This document shows positions 24,626 to 33,651 of a stretch of DNA of 64,000 nt, one piece after another. Source of the DNA: a bacterium 1XD21-70. Its GTDB lineage: Bacteria; Bacillota; Clostridia; Lachnospirales; Lachnospiraceae. The notes beneath the pieces are model-generated. The model was not told the origin of the DNA and ran no database searches. It saw only the letters and a list, made by a program, of their open reading frames with translations. Every line of letters begins with the position of its first letter. Position 1 is the stretch's first letter. A program made the position numbers and the translations under genes. The stretch is from assembly GCA_003669055.1 (NCBI GenBank), contig RAYB01000011.1:1-64000 (forward strand). Reading direction: 5' to 3'.

Positions 24626-26167
24626 ATGAAAAACAAACAATCGCCGCAATCTCTGATAAAACAGCTGGATCTGTTCACTACCCTGATCCCTTTTGTATGC
24701 ATCGCCGCCCTCTGCACCCTTTTCGTGCTGTTTCCGGACGCTTCCTCCCGTATCCTGGAAAAAATCCGCTTTTTCCTGGGTGACCGGATGGGCTGCTACT
24801 ACCTGCTGATTGGCCTCGGCGTCTTTATCTGCTCTTTATACCTTGCCTTTTCCCGTTATGGCTCCATACGCCTAGGAGGGGGAGGACAGCCGCAATATTC
24901 CGGCTTCCGCTGGGGATCCATGATGTTTACTGCCGGCCTGGCCGCTGATATCTTGTTCTACTCCTGCTGTGAGTGGCTGATCTATGCCTCCGACCCCCAT
25001 GTGGCCGGGATGGGGGCGCTCCATGACTGGGCCGCCACCTATCCGTTATTCCACTGGGGCCCGATCCCCTGGGGGTTTTATTTGGTGCTCGCCGTGGCTT
25101 TCGGCTTCATGCTGCATGTACGCCAGCGCCATAAGCAGAAATATTCCGAGGCCTGCAGGGCATTGCTTGGCCGCCATGTAGACGGCTGGGCCGGCCGGCT
25201 GATCGATTTGGTTGCCGTATTTGCGCTCCTGGCCGGCACGGCCACCACCTTTTCCCTGGCCACGCCCCTCCTGGCCATGGCTATCAGCCGCCTGACCGGC
25301 ATCGCTGCTACCACCTCCCTGACCATTGTAATCCTGGCTGTGGTCTGCTGCATCTATACCTGCTCTGTATATTTCGGCATGAAAGGGATCCAGCGTTCTG
25401 CCGCCTGCTGCAGCTACCTGTTTTTCCTGCTGCTGGCCTACGTATTTTTCTTTGGGGGGGAAAGCCGTTTTATTGTGGAAACCGGCATCACCTCCCTGGG
25501 GCTCCTTGCCCAGAATTTCATTACGCTCTCCACTTGGACGGACTCCTTAAGGACCACCTCCTTCCCCCAGGCCATGACAATCTTCTACTGGGCTTATTGG
25601 ATGGTATGGTGTGTGGCGTCGCCGTTTTTCATCGGAGCCATCAGCAAAGGGCGCACGGTTCGCCAGACCATCCTCGGCGGGTATTTCTGGGGGCTGGCAG
25701 GTACCTTCACTTCCTTCATCATCCTGGGAAACTATGGGTTGGGGATGCAGATGCATGGACGGCTGGACTCCCTGTCTGCCTACTTGGCAGGAGGCGGCTC
25801 CAACCATGCCCTGTACACCTCCATCATTTCCATCTTAGAGCAGCTGCCCCTCCCCGGTTTTGTGCTGCTTTTACTGGTTGTGTGTATGATTACCTTTTAC
25901 TCCACTTCCTTTGACTCTATCACTTTGGTTGCCGCCTCCTATTCGTATCAGGAACTTAAGCATGATGAGGATCCCGACCGGCGCGTCAAACTGTTTTGGG
26001 CAGTCTTTTTAATCCTGCTGCCCATCGCCCTGATCTTCTCTGAAAAGTCCATGGCGAACTTACAGTCCGTATCCATTATCGCCGCATTTCCGGTCGGTAT
26101 GATTATGGTCTTGATTATTGCAAGCTTCTTTAAGGATGCGGGCCAATATTTAAAGGAGGGGGAATAA
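24626..26167 (+). CDS. BCCT-family betaine/carnitine/choline transporter
   Basis: The protein is 513 aa with about twelve membrane segments. The signature segment FYWAYWMVWCVASPFFIG (about 320-340) is the aromatic motif of the BCCT substrate/transport region. It lacks the long charged C-terminal tail used for osmosensing in BetP, so it is more likely a nutrient or exchange carrier (carnitine, butyrobetaine or glycine betaine) than an osmoregulated one. GGAGG precedes ATG by 9 nt. It stands alone on the plus strand; no methyltransferase genes are adjacent. Confidence 0.93.
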   Translation: MKNKQSPQSLIKQLDLFTTLIPFVCIAALCTLFVLFPDASSRILEKIRFFLGDRMGCYYLLIGLGVFICSLYLAFSRYGSIRLGGGGQPQYSGFRWGSMMFTAGLAADILFYSCCEWLIYASDPHVAGMGALHDWAATYPLFHWGPIPWGFYLVLAVAFGFMLHVRQRHKQKYSEACRALLGRHVDGWAGRLIDLVAVFALLAGTATTFSLATPLLAMAISRLTGIAATTSLTIVILAVVCCIYTCSVYFGMKGIQRSAACCSYLFFLLLAYVFFFGGESRFIVETGITSLGLLAQNFITLSTWTDSLRTTSFPQAMTIFYWAYWMVWCVASPFFIGAISKGRTVRQTILGGYFWGLAGTFTSFIILGNYGLGMQMHGRLDSLSAYLAGGGSNHALYTSIISILEQLPLPGFVLLLLVVCMITFYSTSFDSITLVAASYSYQELKHDEDPDRRVKLFWAVFLILLPIALIFSEKSMANLQSVSIIAAFPVGMIMVLIIASFFKDAGQYLKEGE

Positions 26168-26178
26168 TCCCCCTCCTT
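26153..26178. terminator. Bidirectional terminator between BCCT and ccdA-tlpA
   Basis: A perfect 11-bp stem (AAGGAGGGGGA) with the four-base loop ATAA, which contains the BCCT stop codon. The stem abuts the stop of the convergent CcdA-TlpA gene. There is no long T-run on either strand. Confidence 0.65.
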
Positions 26179-27537
26179 CTACTGCCGCTTCCCTTCCATG
26201 GTCTGGCGGATAATGCTCTCCATCATATCCATGGTCAGCTGGCCGCTGATATAGCCAAAAATGTTGCCGTCCCGGTCAATCATGAATGTAGTGGGGAATG
26301 CCCGGATCCCATAACTGCTAAACAATTCCCCCGACGTGTCCATCAGGACCGGGTACGTATAACCGTTCTCCTCTAAGAATGCGCGGATCCCTTCTTCGTC
26401 CTTCTCCTGCCCCATCTCAGGCGCCGCCACTCCAAGGACAATCAAAGCTTCATCCCCCTCCCTGCTGTAATCCTCATAAAGCTTCTGGATGTCAGGCATC
26501 TCTGCGCGGCAGGGCGGGCACCATGTTGCCCAGAAATTCAAGAAAATAGTCTTCCCCTTATAGTCCTCTAGCGTATGGGTATTGCCATACTGATCCTGCA
26601 ATTCAAAATCCACGGCTGGGGGAAGGCTGTTCTCTGCGGTCTCAGAAGCGCCCGCGCCCTCCGGTGCTTCCTTGCCCTCCTGCCTTTCGCTGCCCGGGAT
26701 AGGCTTTTCTTCCTGGCCTTCTCCCCCCGGGGCATCCTTTCCGTCCTGCCCCTCTGCCTGCGGGGTTTCCCCACGGTTTTTCTGCCCCTCTGCCTGCGGC
26801 ATTTGGGAAATGCCTGATAAATACCCTGTTACATCATTCATCTTCCCGGTAAACATCATGAATCCCATCAGTACCAGGAGCACGCCCCCCAGTTTCACCG
26901 TATATTGCACTACATTCCGGTATTTCTTAAAAATCTCCAGAAGAGATGTCGTGAAAAACCCTACTGCCAGAAACGGCAGTACAAAGCCCAGGGTATACAC
27001 TCCAATCAGCGCAAACCCCACAGACTTTGTCGATGCCGATGCCGCCATCAAAAGCACCCCGGCCAAAGCCGGCCCCACACATGGCGTCCAGGCAAAGCTG
27101 AAGGTAAATCCCATCAGCAGTGCCGTAACCGGTGACATCGCCAGTGCATCTGCCCTAAACGGCAGCCGGCGTTCCCTCTCCAGTACCTGGGAAGAGCCAA
27201 AAAACCCCAGCTGGTACAGACCGAACGCCATGACCAGGATGCCTCCGATCCGGGCAAACATCATCTGCCCGGACTGAAACAGCCTCCCCGCCGCCGATAC
27301 GCCAAACCCTAACAGGAAAAAAGCAAAACTGACCCCAGCCACAAAACACAAGGTATGGATAGCGACCTTCCTTTGTTGGTAATGGATCCGCCCATCCTCA
27401 CCCCTCACCCCGGTTCCCCCGGACAAATAACCCATATAAAGGGGCAGAAGCGGCAGCACACAGGGTGAAAAAAAGCTTAACAGCCCCTGGAAAAATACCG
27501 TGATTGCCGGAACCCCCGTATCAAGTGAAAAACCCAT
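26179..27537 (-). CDS. CcdA-TlpA fusion (thiol-disulfide relay)
   Basis: The protein is 452 aa. The N-terminal membrane half (about 1-215) is CcdA-like, with the two redox Cys in FFSPCVLPLLPLYMGYL and FAWTPCVGPALAGVL. A charged Gly/Glu/Gln/Pro-rich linker (about 220-290) follows, then a thioredoxin-like TlpA/ResA domain with FWATWCPPCRAEMPDIQKLY. CcdA moves electrons across the membrane and TlpA reduces extracytoplasmic thiols, so the fusion joins donor and acceptor. Function could be protein thiol repair or oxidant defence; no cytochrome c genes are nearby. The ATG follows GGGAGG. Confidence 0.93.
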   Translation of the reverse strand: MGFSLDTGVPAITVFFQGLLSFFSPCVLPLLPLYMGYLSGGTGVRGEDGRIHYQQRKVAIHTLCFVAGVSFAFFLLGFGVSAAGRLFQSGQMMFARIGGILVMAFGLYQLGFFGSSQVLERERRLPFRADALAMSPVTALLMGFTFSFAWTPCVGPALAGVLLMAASASTKSVGFALIGVYTLGFVLPFLAVGFFTTSLLEIFKKYRNVVQYTVKLGGVLLVLMGFMMFTGKMNDVTGYLSGISQMPQAEGQKNRGETPQAEGQDGKDAPGGEGQEEKPIPGSERQEGKEAPEGAGASETAENSLPPAVDFELQDQYGNTHTLEDYKGKTIFLNFWATWCPPCRAEMPDIQKLYEDYSREGDEALIVLGVAAPEMGQEKDEEGIRAFLEENGYTYPVLMDTSGELFSSYGIRAFPTTFMIDRDGNIFGYISGQLTMDMMESIIRQTMEGKRQ

Positions 27538-27618
27538 CCTATCATGTCCTCCCTATTGCCGAAATATGCCCCCTAAGCCTCCTGCCTGAAAGGATGCCGC
27601 ATGGAAGCATTCCAAAAA

Positions 27619-28449
27619 TCAGTCTGCATTAATATAAATGTCCATGCTGCCGGAACGGAACCCTTCAAGATCCAGGGTCAGGTAATCAAATCCCAGCTGT
27701 TTTAAATAACCTATGATCTCTTCCCTCTGTTCCACCACCCGCATCAGCTGTGCCGGATCTACCTCCACACGCACGATATTTCCATGAAGGCGCAGCCGGA
27801 TATTGCCTGCAATCATTTTTTTCAGGTGCGCCTCCCCCTTTGCAATCCGGGCCAGCACCTCATAATCAATCTCCTGCCCGTAAGGGATCCTCGTTGCCAT
27901 GCAGGGCGTGGACGGCCTTGATGCCACGGAAATGCCGTAAGCCGCCGCCATTTCCTTCACCTCTTCCTTGGTGATGTGCAGTTCAGCCAGCGGGCTGGCT
28001 ATCCCCAGTTCCTTTAAAGCGCGGATTCCCGGGCGGTACACATGCATATCATCCTCATTTGTCCCGTCCACAACCATTTGTATCCCCCGGGCAGCCGCAA
28101 AGCCTTTTAAGTTCCGAAACAGATGCCGTTTGCACAGATAGCACCGGTTCTCAGGGTTGCTGCGGATCTTTTGCTGCCCCAGTTCATCTACCTCAATAAC
28201 CTCGTGGATCCCTCCCAGTTCTTTTGCCACCCGCCTCGCAATCTCCAGGTCACAGGACGGATGGAGACGGCTGTCAAATGTCACCGCATACACCTTCCTT
28301 TGGGAACACTTGGCAGCATCCGCAGCCACCTTTAAAAGCAATGACGAATCCACGCCGCCGGAAAATGCCAGGCAGACATCGCCGGAGGAAATCCGGGCAA
28401 AATACTGTTTTAACTCTGCCATTTTTTTCTCTGTCTGCCCTGTACCCAT
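27619..28449 (-). CDS. larE: ATP-dependent sulfur transferase LarE
   Basis: The protein is 276 aa and acts in synthesis of the nickel-pincer nucleotide cofactor, adding sulfur to adenylylated biscarboxynicotinate. The PP-loop is LAFSGGVDSSLLLKVAADAA. NRCYLCKRHLF supplies a CxxC and RPSTPCMATRIP a third Cys, the pattern of [4Fe-4S]-type LarE rather than the sacrificial single-Cys type. Last gene of larB-larC-larE, 36 bp after larC, with AGGAGG before ATG. Confidence 0.95.
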   Translation of the reverse strand: MGTGQTEKKMAELKQYFARISSGDVCLAFSGGVDSSLLLKVAADAAKCSQRKVYAVTFDSRLHPSCDLEIARRVAKELGGIHEVIEVDELGQQKIRSNPENRCYLCKRHLFRNLKGFAAARGIQMVVDGTNEDDMHVYRPGIRALKELGIASPLAELHITKEEVKEMAAAYGISVASRPSTPCMATRIPYGQEIDYEVLARIAKGEAHLKKMIAGNIRLRLHGNIVRVEVDPAQLMRVVEQREEIIGYLKQLGFDYLTLDLEGFRSGSMDIYINAD

Positions 28450-28485
28450 CGGATCCTCCTTGTCCTTTCTCTGTATTTCACCCTT

Positions 28486-29814
28486 TTATGCCTTCTGGCC
28501 GAATTGCAGCATCGCCTGCTCCCTGGCCTCACAGTAAACACTCTGGAAATCCATCCCGGTCTCCTTACAGATCCTGCGGATGCTTTCATATTCCGGATAA
28601 CAAAAAACATGGTCCTTATGGCGGCACACCTTTACTGCTGCCGTGCCATACCTTGTCTCTGCCGTTTTTGCTTCCCGCCCTAATACGGTCCTTTCCACCG
28701 GATAGCGCCGGATCCCGATGGTAGTAGTCTGTGTAAGCAGGATATCCTCCAACCGTTCCCTCTCCTCTTCCCCGCAGAGCACGGAAAGCTGGTAAGCCGG
28801 ACGGTTTTTCTTCATAAATATCGGCGTGTACCAGGCGTCATTGGCTCCCGCCTCCATTAACAGTTCCATGGCAAAGCCCAGCATCTCCCCCGTCCCGTCA
28901 TCCACATTTGTCTCCAGGATCCATTTTGTACCGCTCTTTTGTTCTTCTTCCTCTGCTTCCAGGAGCATCGCCCGCAGCACATTTGCCTGCCGGAATACTT
29001 TATTGCCTGCCCCCATGCCGACCCTCACCAGGCGGCATTTGGCCGGGAGTTCCTTCCTGGTGCGCAGAGCCGCCGCGATCGCCGCGCCGGTCGGCGTCAC
29101 CATCTCCCCGTCGTTATCTGTAAAACGGATGTCCAGCCCGCAGGCAGCCACAATATTCGCTGTGGCCGGAACCGGAACCGGAAGGATGCCGTGCTGGCAG
29201 CGGACATGGCCACGGCCTTCTGAAAGCGGGGACACCACCACCTCATCAATCCCCAGGTTCTCCACGCAAACTGCCACACTCACGATATCTATGATGGAAT
29301 CGACCGCACCCACTTCATGGAAATGCACCTGCGCTACCGGCAGCCCGTGCGCCTTCGACTCTGCCTCTGCCACAATGCAAAACATCCTCTTCGCCAGTTC
29401 CCTGACATACCCGCTGGCATCCAGGCGGTCAATCAGTTCATACACATCGTAAAGATTCCTGTGGGGGTGGCTGTGGCTATGTTCATGGCTGTGGCTGTGG
29501 TCATGGCTATCCCCGTACCCGTGGCTGTGCCCATGGTCGTGCCCATGGCTATCCCCATGGGCATGGCTATCCCCGTGCCCTCCATCCTGTCCATGCCCGT
29601 CACCATGCCCTGACGTTTCCAAATGCACATCAAAATCAAATGCATCCAGCCCGCAGGTCTCCTTGCGCCCAAAATGCAGGTGATAGCCCTCCAGCCCCAT
29701 GCTGTCCAGGGCTTTTTCCAGTTCCCTGCGGTCTGCCCCCAGATCCAAAAGCGCCCCCACCGTCATGTCACCGCTTATTCCCGAATTACACTCCAGATAA
29801 AGTATCCTTTTCAT
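28486..29814 (-). CDS. larC: Nickel insertion protein LarC (single ORF)
   Basis: The protein is 442 aa and inserts Ni into the pincer cofactor (CTP-dependent in characterised LarC). It begins RILYLECNSGISGDMTVGAL. A His-rich segment (about 72-118) with many HGH, HSH and DSH units would bind Ni. HFHEVGAVDSIIDIV and ETNVDDGTGEMLGFAMELL are conserved motifs. In some species larC is split into two frames joined by frameshifting; here it is one uninterrupted frame. Start ATG overlaps the larB stop (ATGA). Confidence 0.95.
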   Translation of the reverse strand: MKRILYLECNSGISGDMTVGALLDLGADRRELEKALDSMGLEGYHLHFGRKETCGLDAFDFDVHLETSGHGDGHGQDGGHGDSHAHGDSHGHDHGHSHGYGDSHDHSHSHEHSHSHPHRNLYDVYELIDRLDASGYVRELAKRMFCIVAEAESKAHGLPVAQVHFHEVGAVDSIIDIVSVAVCVENLGIDEVVVSPLSEGRGHVRCQHGILPVPVPATANIVAACGLDIRFTDNDGEMVTPTGAAIAAALRTRKELPAKCRLVRVGMGAGNKVFRQANVLRAMLLEAEEEEQKSGTKWILETNVDDGTGEMLGFAMELLMEAGANDAWYTPIFMKKNRPAYQLSVLCGEEERERLEDILLTQTTTIGIRRYPVERTVLGREAKTAETRYGTAAVKVCRHKDHVFCYPEYESIRRICKETGMDFQSVYCEAREQAMLQFGQKA

Positions 29815-30557
29815 TTCTTCACCGCCAGTCTGTTTATTTGTGTCGCTATATATCCGGCACCATATCCGTTGTCAATATTTACTACCGCAATTCCGTTTGC
29901 ACAGGAATTAACCATCGTCAGCAGCGCCGAAAGCCCCCCAAAAGATGCCCCATACCCCACTGAGGTAGGGACTGCAATCACCGGGCACTCCACCAGCCCC
30001 GCCACAACGGTTCCCAGCGCACCCTCCATGCCTGCCACTGCCACAATGCAGTTGGCACCGGCCAGCCGTTCCCGGTTGGAAAGCAGCCGGTGGATCCCCG
30101 CCACCCCCACATCGTAAATGCGGTCAACCCGGCTGCCAAAATATTCTGCTGTCTGCGCCGCCTCCTCCGCCACCGGGATATCGGCAGTCCCCCCGGTGCA
30201 AACCACCACATTCCCCACTCTTTCCTTATCTTCCTTCTCAATTTTTAAGATCCGGGAAACCGGGTCATAGGCTGCCTGCGGGATCGTTTCCTTCACCAGT
30301 TCATACTGTGCCGTGCTGGCTCTCGTCCCCAGCACCTCCTGATCCCTCTCATAGATCCGCTGGTATATTTCCACCAGATATCTGTCCGGTTTCCCCTGGC
30401 AGAATACCGTCTCCCCGAACCCGGTACGCAGCCGCCGGTGGAAGTCCAGCTTTGCATGCCCCAAATCTTCATATGGCAGGTTTTTCAGGATTTCCTCTGC
30501 CTCTTGGATCTCCAATTGCCCGTCCTTCACCTGCTGCAGCAACTCTCCTACGTCCAT
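29811..30557 (-). CDS. larB: Pincer cofactor carboxylase LarB
   Basis: The protein is 248 aa. It carboxylates and hydrolyses NaAD to start pincer-cofactor synthesis. The C-terminal half resembles PurE (AIR carboxylase), with VCTGGTADIPVAEEAAQTAE, VAVAGMEGALGTVVAGLVEC and PTSVGYGASFGGLSALLTMV. ATG 30557 has GGAGGG 6 nt upstream, better than an in-frame start at 30605 that overlaps the upstream gene. First of the larBCE set, 25 bp after the GLUG protein. Confidence 0.95.
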   Translation of the reverse strand: MDVGELLQQVKDGQLEIQEAEEILKNLPYEDLGHAKLDFHRRLRTGFGETVFCQGKPDRYLVEIYQRIYERDQEVLGTRASTAQYELVKETIPQAAYDPVSRILKIEKEDKERVGNVVVCTGGTADIPVAEEAAQTAEYFGSRVDRIYDVGVAGIHRLLSNRERLAGANCIVAVAGMEGALGTVVAGLVECPVIAVPTSVGYGASFGGLSALLTMVNSCANGIAVVNIDNGYGAGYIATQINRLAVKK

Positions 30558-30582
30558 CCATTTCCCTCCTATCAAAGCTAAA

Positions 30583-33500
30583 CTATTTCCCAGCCTTTTT
30601 CCCAAACAGAATCTCCTTCTTTTTCATTACAATAGCCAATGCCAGGCAGCCGGCACCGGCTGCAAAGAGGATCCACAAAGCCGAAGCCTTTTTCATCAAT
30701 ACGATTTCCCCTTGTGCCCCTGCCTCAAAGACCAGGTATTCACCGTCCCTTTCCACATCCACGCATTCTGCCGCGCCATCCCTGATGATTGCCACACTGT
30801 CCGCATCTGCTGCCGACACATGGAGCCTTACGGTTGCTGGCAATGCCAAATCCCCGGCCGCCTGGATTTCATAACGGAAAGCCTTCCCCGCACGGTGTCC
30901 GCGTGGGATAGACACTCCTGCCAGCCCGGCCGCCTCTCCTAATTCCTGCACGGCAAGCCGCGTTTCCGGATAAAAAGCAGCCTCCGCCAACAAGAACGGT
31001 TTGGGGGCATCCGAATCTGCAATCGTGGTTGTCCAGGGATGATAGACTGCATGGATCTTATAGTTCTTACGGATATCCGAAAGGTCTGCTTCCTCCCACC
31101 GCTCAAAAAAGCCTTCTTTTTTCGGCACTGCGGGCATATCCCCCAAGGGCAGGGACTCGCCGTAGCGGCAGACAATCCGTTCCACTTCTTCCCCGTCAGC
31201 TAAAAATGTCACCGTCAGGCTTTCAAACTCTGCCGGAACCCCATCCTTTTGCAGAAGTTCTTCATAGGAAATCCCCTCTGCTTCCCCAAGGAAGGTGACG
31301 CCGTCCACAGCGCCAAGGCCGTCATCCACATAAATATTGGCGCCGGCTGTGCCCTCTTCATCACAGCTTCCGGCAATACTGCCCGCCCATTCCCCGCTGG
31401 CTGTCACCACATTTACCATCGCGCAGTTTTCCTGCAGGTTTTTGGCAAGCCCGGCAACCCCGCCGGTATAATCATTTCCGGTGACCTCACACATCACGTA
31501 ACTGCCCCGGATCAGGGACTGGCTGCTGCCGGCGATCCCACCGGCATAATTGCCGTCCACCGTGCCGACATCCCCATAATTCTGGTTGGAAGCCAGCACG
31601 CCGATCTTGACCGTCCCCGCAATCCCACCGGCATAATCCTGCTGCACGAGCACATCCCCGTCATTGCGGCACCCTCTCACGGCTGCCTGGGCATAGCGGT
31701 TCATATAAAGAGACTCCTCCCCGTAGGTCTCGATATCTGCTTCCGGGTCAAGATCCAGTTCCACACCGACTGTCCCTACAACGCCTCCGGCCTGGAAATC
31801 CGAGGAGATGTCCCCCTTGTTTGAGCAGCCGACAATCATGCCGTTGCTTAAATTGTCCGCCGTCTCTGAGATATCCTCAAACAAAGGTTCCTCATCCTTC
31901 ACCTTGCTTCGCTCCGACTGCACCCGGTCCATTCCTTCTGTTATTATGTCATGCATCCCTTCCAGCTGGCCATCAAGCTGATCCTTTTCTGCCCTCAGCT
32001 GATCCTTGCCGGATTTCAGGTTCTCAGACAAAAAATCCAGTTCATCATAGAGCTGATCCAGCTGCCCGGTCAGATCCTCATCCAAACTGTCCACATCATC
32101 CACCAGCTGATCCTTATAGCCCCGGGTCAGGTCAAGAAACTCTTTTGAAGCCACACGCAGGGAATCTAAGTCATCCTCAAAATCCCGCACCCCGTCAGCC
32201 ACCCCTTCTGCCCGCTTCTCCACCAGGATCTCCGTGTCCTCCACGATGTCCCCGGCACAGTCCTGCAGTTCCTTCATCACTCCATAAAAATACTCCAGGC
32301 TGCCCAAAATCCCTTCGTCCTCATCCGGAATATAATCATCCGGCAAAAAATCGCCTCCGCCGGCATTCCCCAGCTGTTTTAAAAGTTCCCTTGCCCTCCG
32401 GATGTTTCCCTGTACACGGCTTCCGGCCTGGTCTGCTGCACGGCTTCCCAGATCCAGTTCCATGCCCGCCAGGATTTCATCCATCAAATCCAGCTGCCTT
32501 TTTGCCTTTATATCATAGTCTTCCCTCTTGTTCCTCCTGTCATCCTTTTTCCCTCTGGTAATGTCACGGATCGATTTCACAATCTCGTCTACCCGGTCAA
32601 GATTGCCGATGGACGCATCCGTAGTGCTGTGGATGCTTTCCGTCATGGCATCCGTGGTGTCCGAAATCTGGTCGATCTGCTCCCCTACCCGGTCGAAGGT
32701 GTCCTGATTGTAGCGGATCATCAGAAACGGCTCCATCTGCCCGGTTACTCCGCCCACGTCTTTACGGCCTTTTATGGTTCCGGAATTCTCACACAGAACC
32801 AAAATCCCGCTCTGGCGGCCTGCAATCCCTCCGATATTATAACCGGTATGGTCATAGCCGACCGCGCCCAAGTTCTCACACTGCTGGACCGTTCCGGAAG
32901 AAAGCCCGGCAATACCGCCTACATCATTCACTTTTTCCACCACAATGGTTGTCATAAAGCTTTCTTTATCCACAGAAATGCTGTTCTTGCTTCCTGATGT
33001 CTCGTCGATCCCTTCGGAGGCGGCATTGATCCCGCCTTCATTGGACGAATCCTTTATCGTCCCCGCATTCTCCCCGGCGATGCCCCCGACCCTCCGGTTG
33101 CCTGTCAGTTCCGCCTGGTTTTTACAATTCTCAATCACGCCGGTCTCCTCGTTGATGCCGGCAATCCCGCCAAGGTTCTCCAGCGCCTCACCGGTTCCCT
33201 CAAACGTACAGTTCCTGATTGTCCCCCGGTTCGTGCCGACAATGCCCCCGATCCTTTTCCGGCTTCCCTCCGGCTTTAGTTCCCCGCTCACCTTCAAATT
33301 CTGCACCAGCGCCTCCTCCTCCAGGTAACGGAAAACCCCCAAGCCGGAACCTGCCTGGCGTATGGAAACCCCGCTGATCGTATGGTTATTCCCTTCAAAA
33401 GTGCCGCAAAATACCGGGATCGGGACAAAGTCTTTCCCGCTAAGGTCAAGGTCTGCCTCCAGCGAGACCGTCTTCCCCTCCGAGTAGCTTTCCGAGACGC

Positions 33501-33651
33501 ACAGCCTGGCCAGTTCCTCCCATTCCTCCACGGTGCGGACTGCAATGGCTGGCGGTTCTGCTTTTGCTTCAAACGGGAATGTGGGTACGGATGCAGCAAA
33601 AACTGCCGCTGCCATCAGCAGCGCTTCCACTTTTTTTGTCCTTTTCATCAT
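30583..33651 (-). CDS. Large cell-surface GLUG-repeat protein
   Basis: The protein is about 1022 aa. It has a signal peptide (ALLMAAAVFAASVPTFPFEAKA) and many GLUG-type units such as GGIVGTNRGTIRNC, GGIAGENAGTIKDS and GGIAGLSSGTVQQC (about 130-310), with a second block around 610-770. A long helical, coiled-coil-rich segment (about 320-600) separates them, rich in Asp and Leu. The C-terminus has one membrane helix (LWILFAAGAGCLALAIVM) followed by basic residues. It is displayed outside the cell and anchored; ligand unknown. Start ATG overlaps the RND gene stop (TGATG), implying coupled expression and perhaps joint function. Confidence 0.85.
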   Translation of the reverse strand: MMKRTKKVEALLMAAAVFAASVPTFPFEAKAEPPAIAVRTVEEWEELARLCVSESYSEGKTVSLEADLDLSGKDFVPIPVFCGTFEGNNHTISGVSIRQAGSGLGVFRYLEEEALVQNLKVSGELKPEGSRKRIGGIVGTNRGTIRNCTFEGTGEALENLGGIAGINEETGVIENCKNQAELTGNRRVGGIAGENAGTIKDSSNEGGINAASEGIDETSGSKNSISVDKESFMTTIVVEKVNDVGGIAGLSSGTVQQCENLGAVGYDHTGYNIGGIAGRQSGILVLCENSGTIKGRKDVGGVTGQMEPFLMIRYNQDTFDRVGEQIDQISDTTDAMTESIHSTTDASIGNLDRVDEIVKSIRDITRGKKDDRRNKREDYDIKAKRQLDLMDEILAGMELDLGSRAADQAGSRVQGNIRRARELLKQLGNAGGGDFLPDDYIPDEDEGILGSLEYFYGVMKELQDCAGDIVEDTEILVEKRAEGVADGVRDFEDDLDSLRVASKEFLDLTRGYKDQLVDDVDSLDEDLTGQLDQLYDELDFLSENLKSGKDQLRAEKDQLDGQLEGMHDIITEGMDRVQSERSKVKDEEPLFEDISETADNLSNGMIVGCSNKGDISSDFQAGGVVGTVGVELDLDPEADIETYGEESLYMNRYAQAAVRGCRNDGDVLVQQDYAGGIAGTVKIGVLASNQNYGDVGTVDGNYAGGIAGSSQSLIRGSYVMCEVTGNDYTGGVAGLAKNLQENCAMVNVVTASGEWAGSIAGSCDEEGTAGANIYVDDGLGAVDGVTFLGEAEGISYEELLQKDGVPAEFESLTVTFLADGEEVERIVCRYGESLPLGDMPAVPKKEGFFERWEEADLSDIRKNYKIHAVYHPWTTTIADSDAPKPFLLAEAAFYPETRLAVQELGEAAGLAGVSIPRGHRAGKAFRYEIQAAGDLALPATVRLHVSAADADSVAIIRDGAAECVDVERDGEYLVFEAGAQGEIVLMKKASALWILFAAGAGCLALAIVMKKKEILFGKKAGK

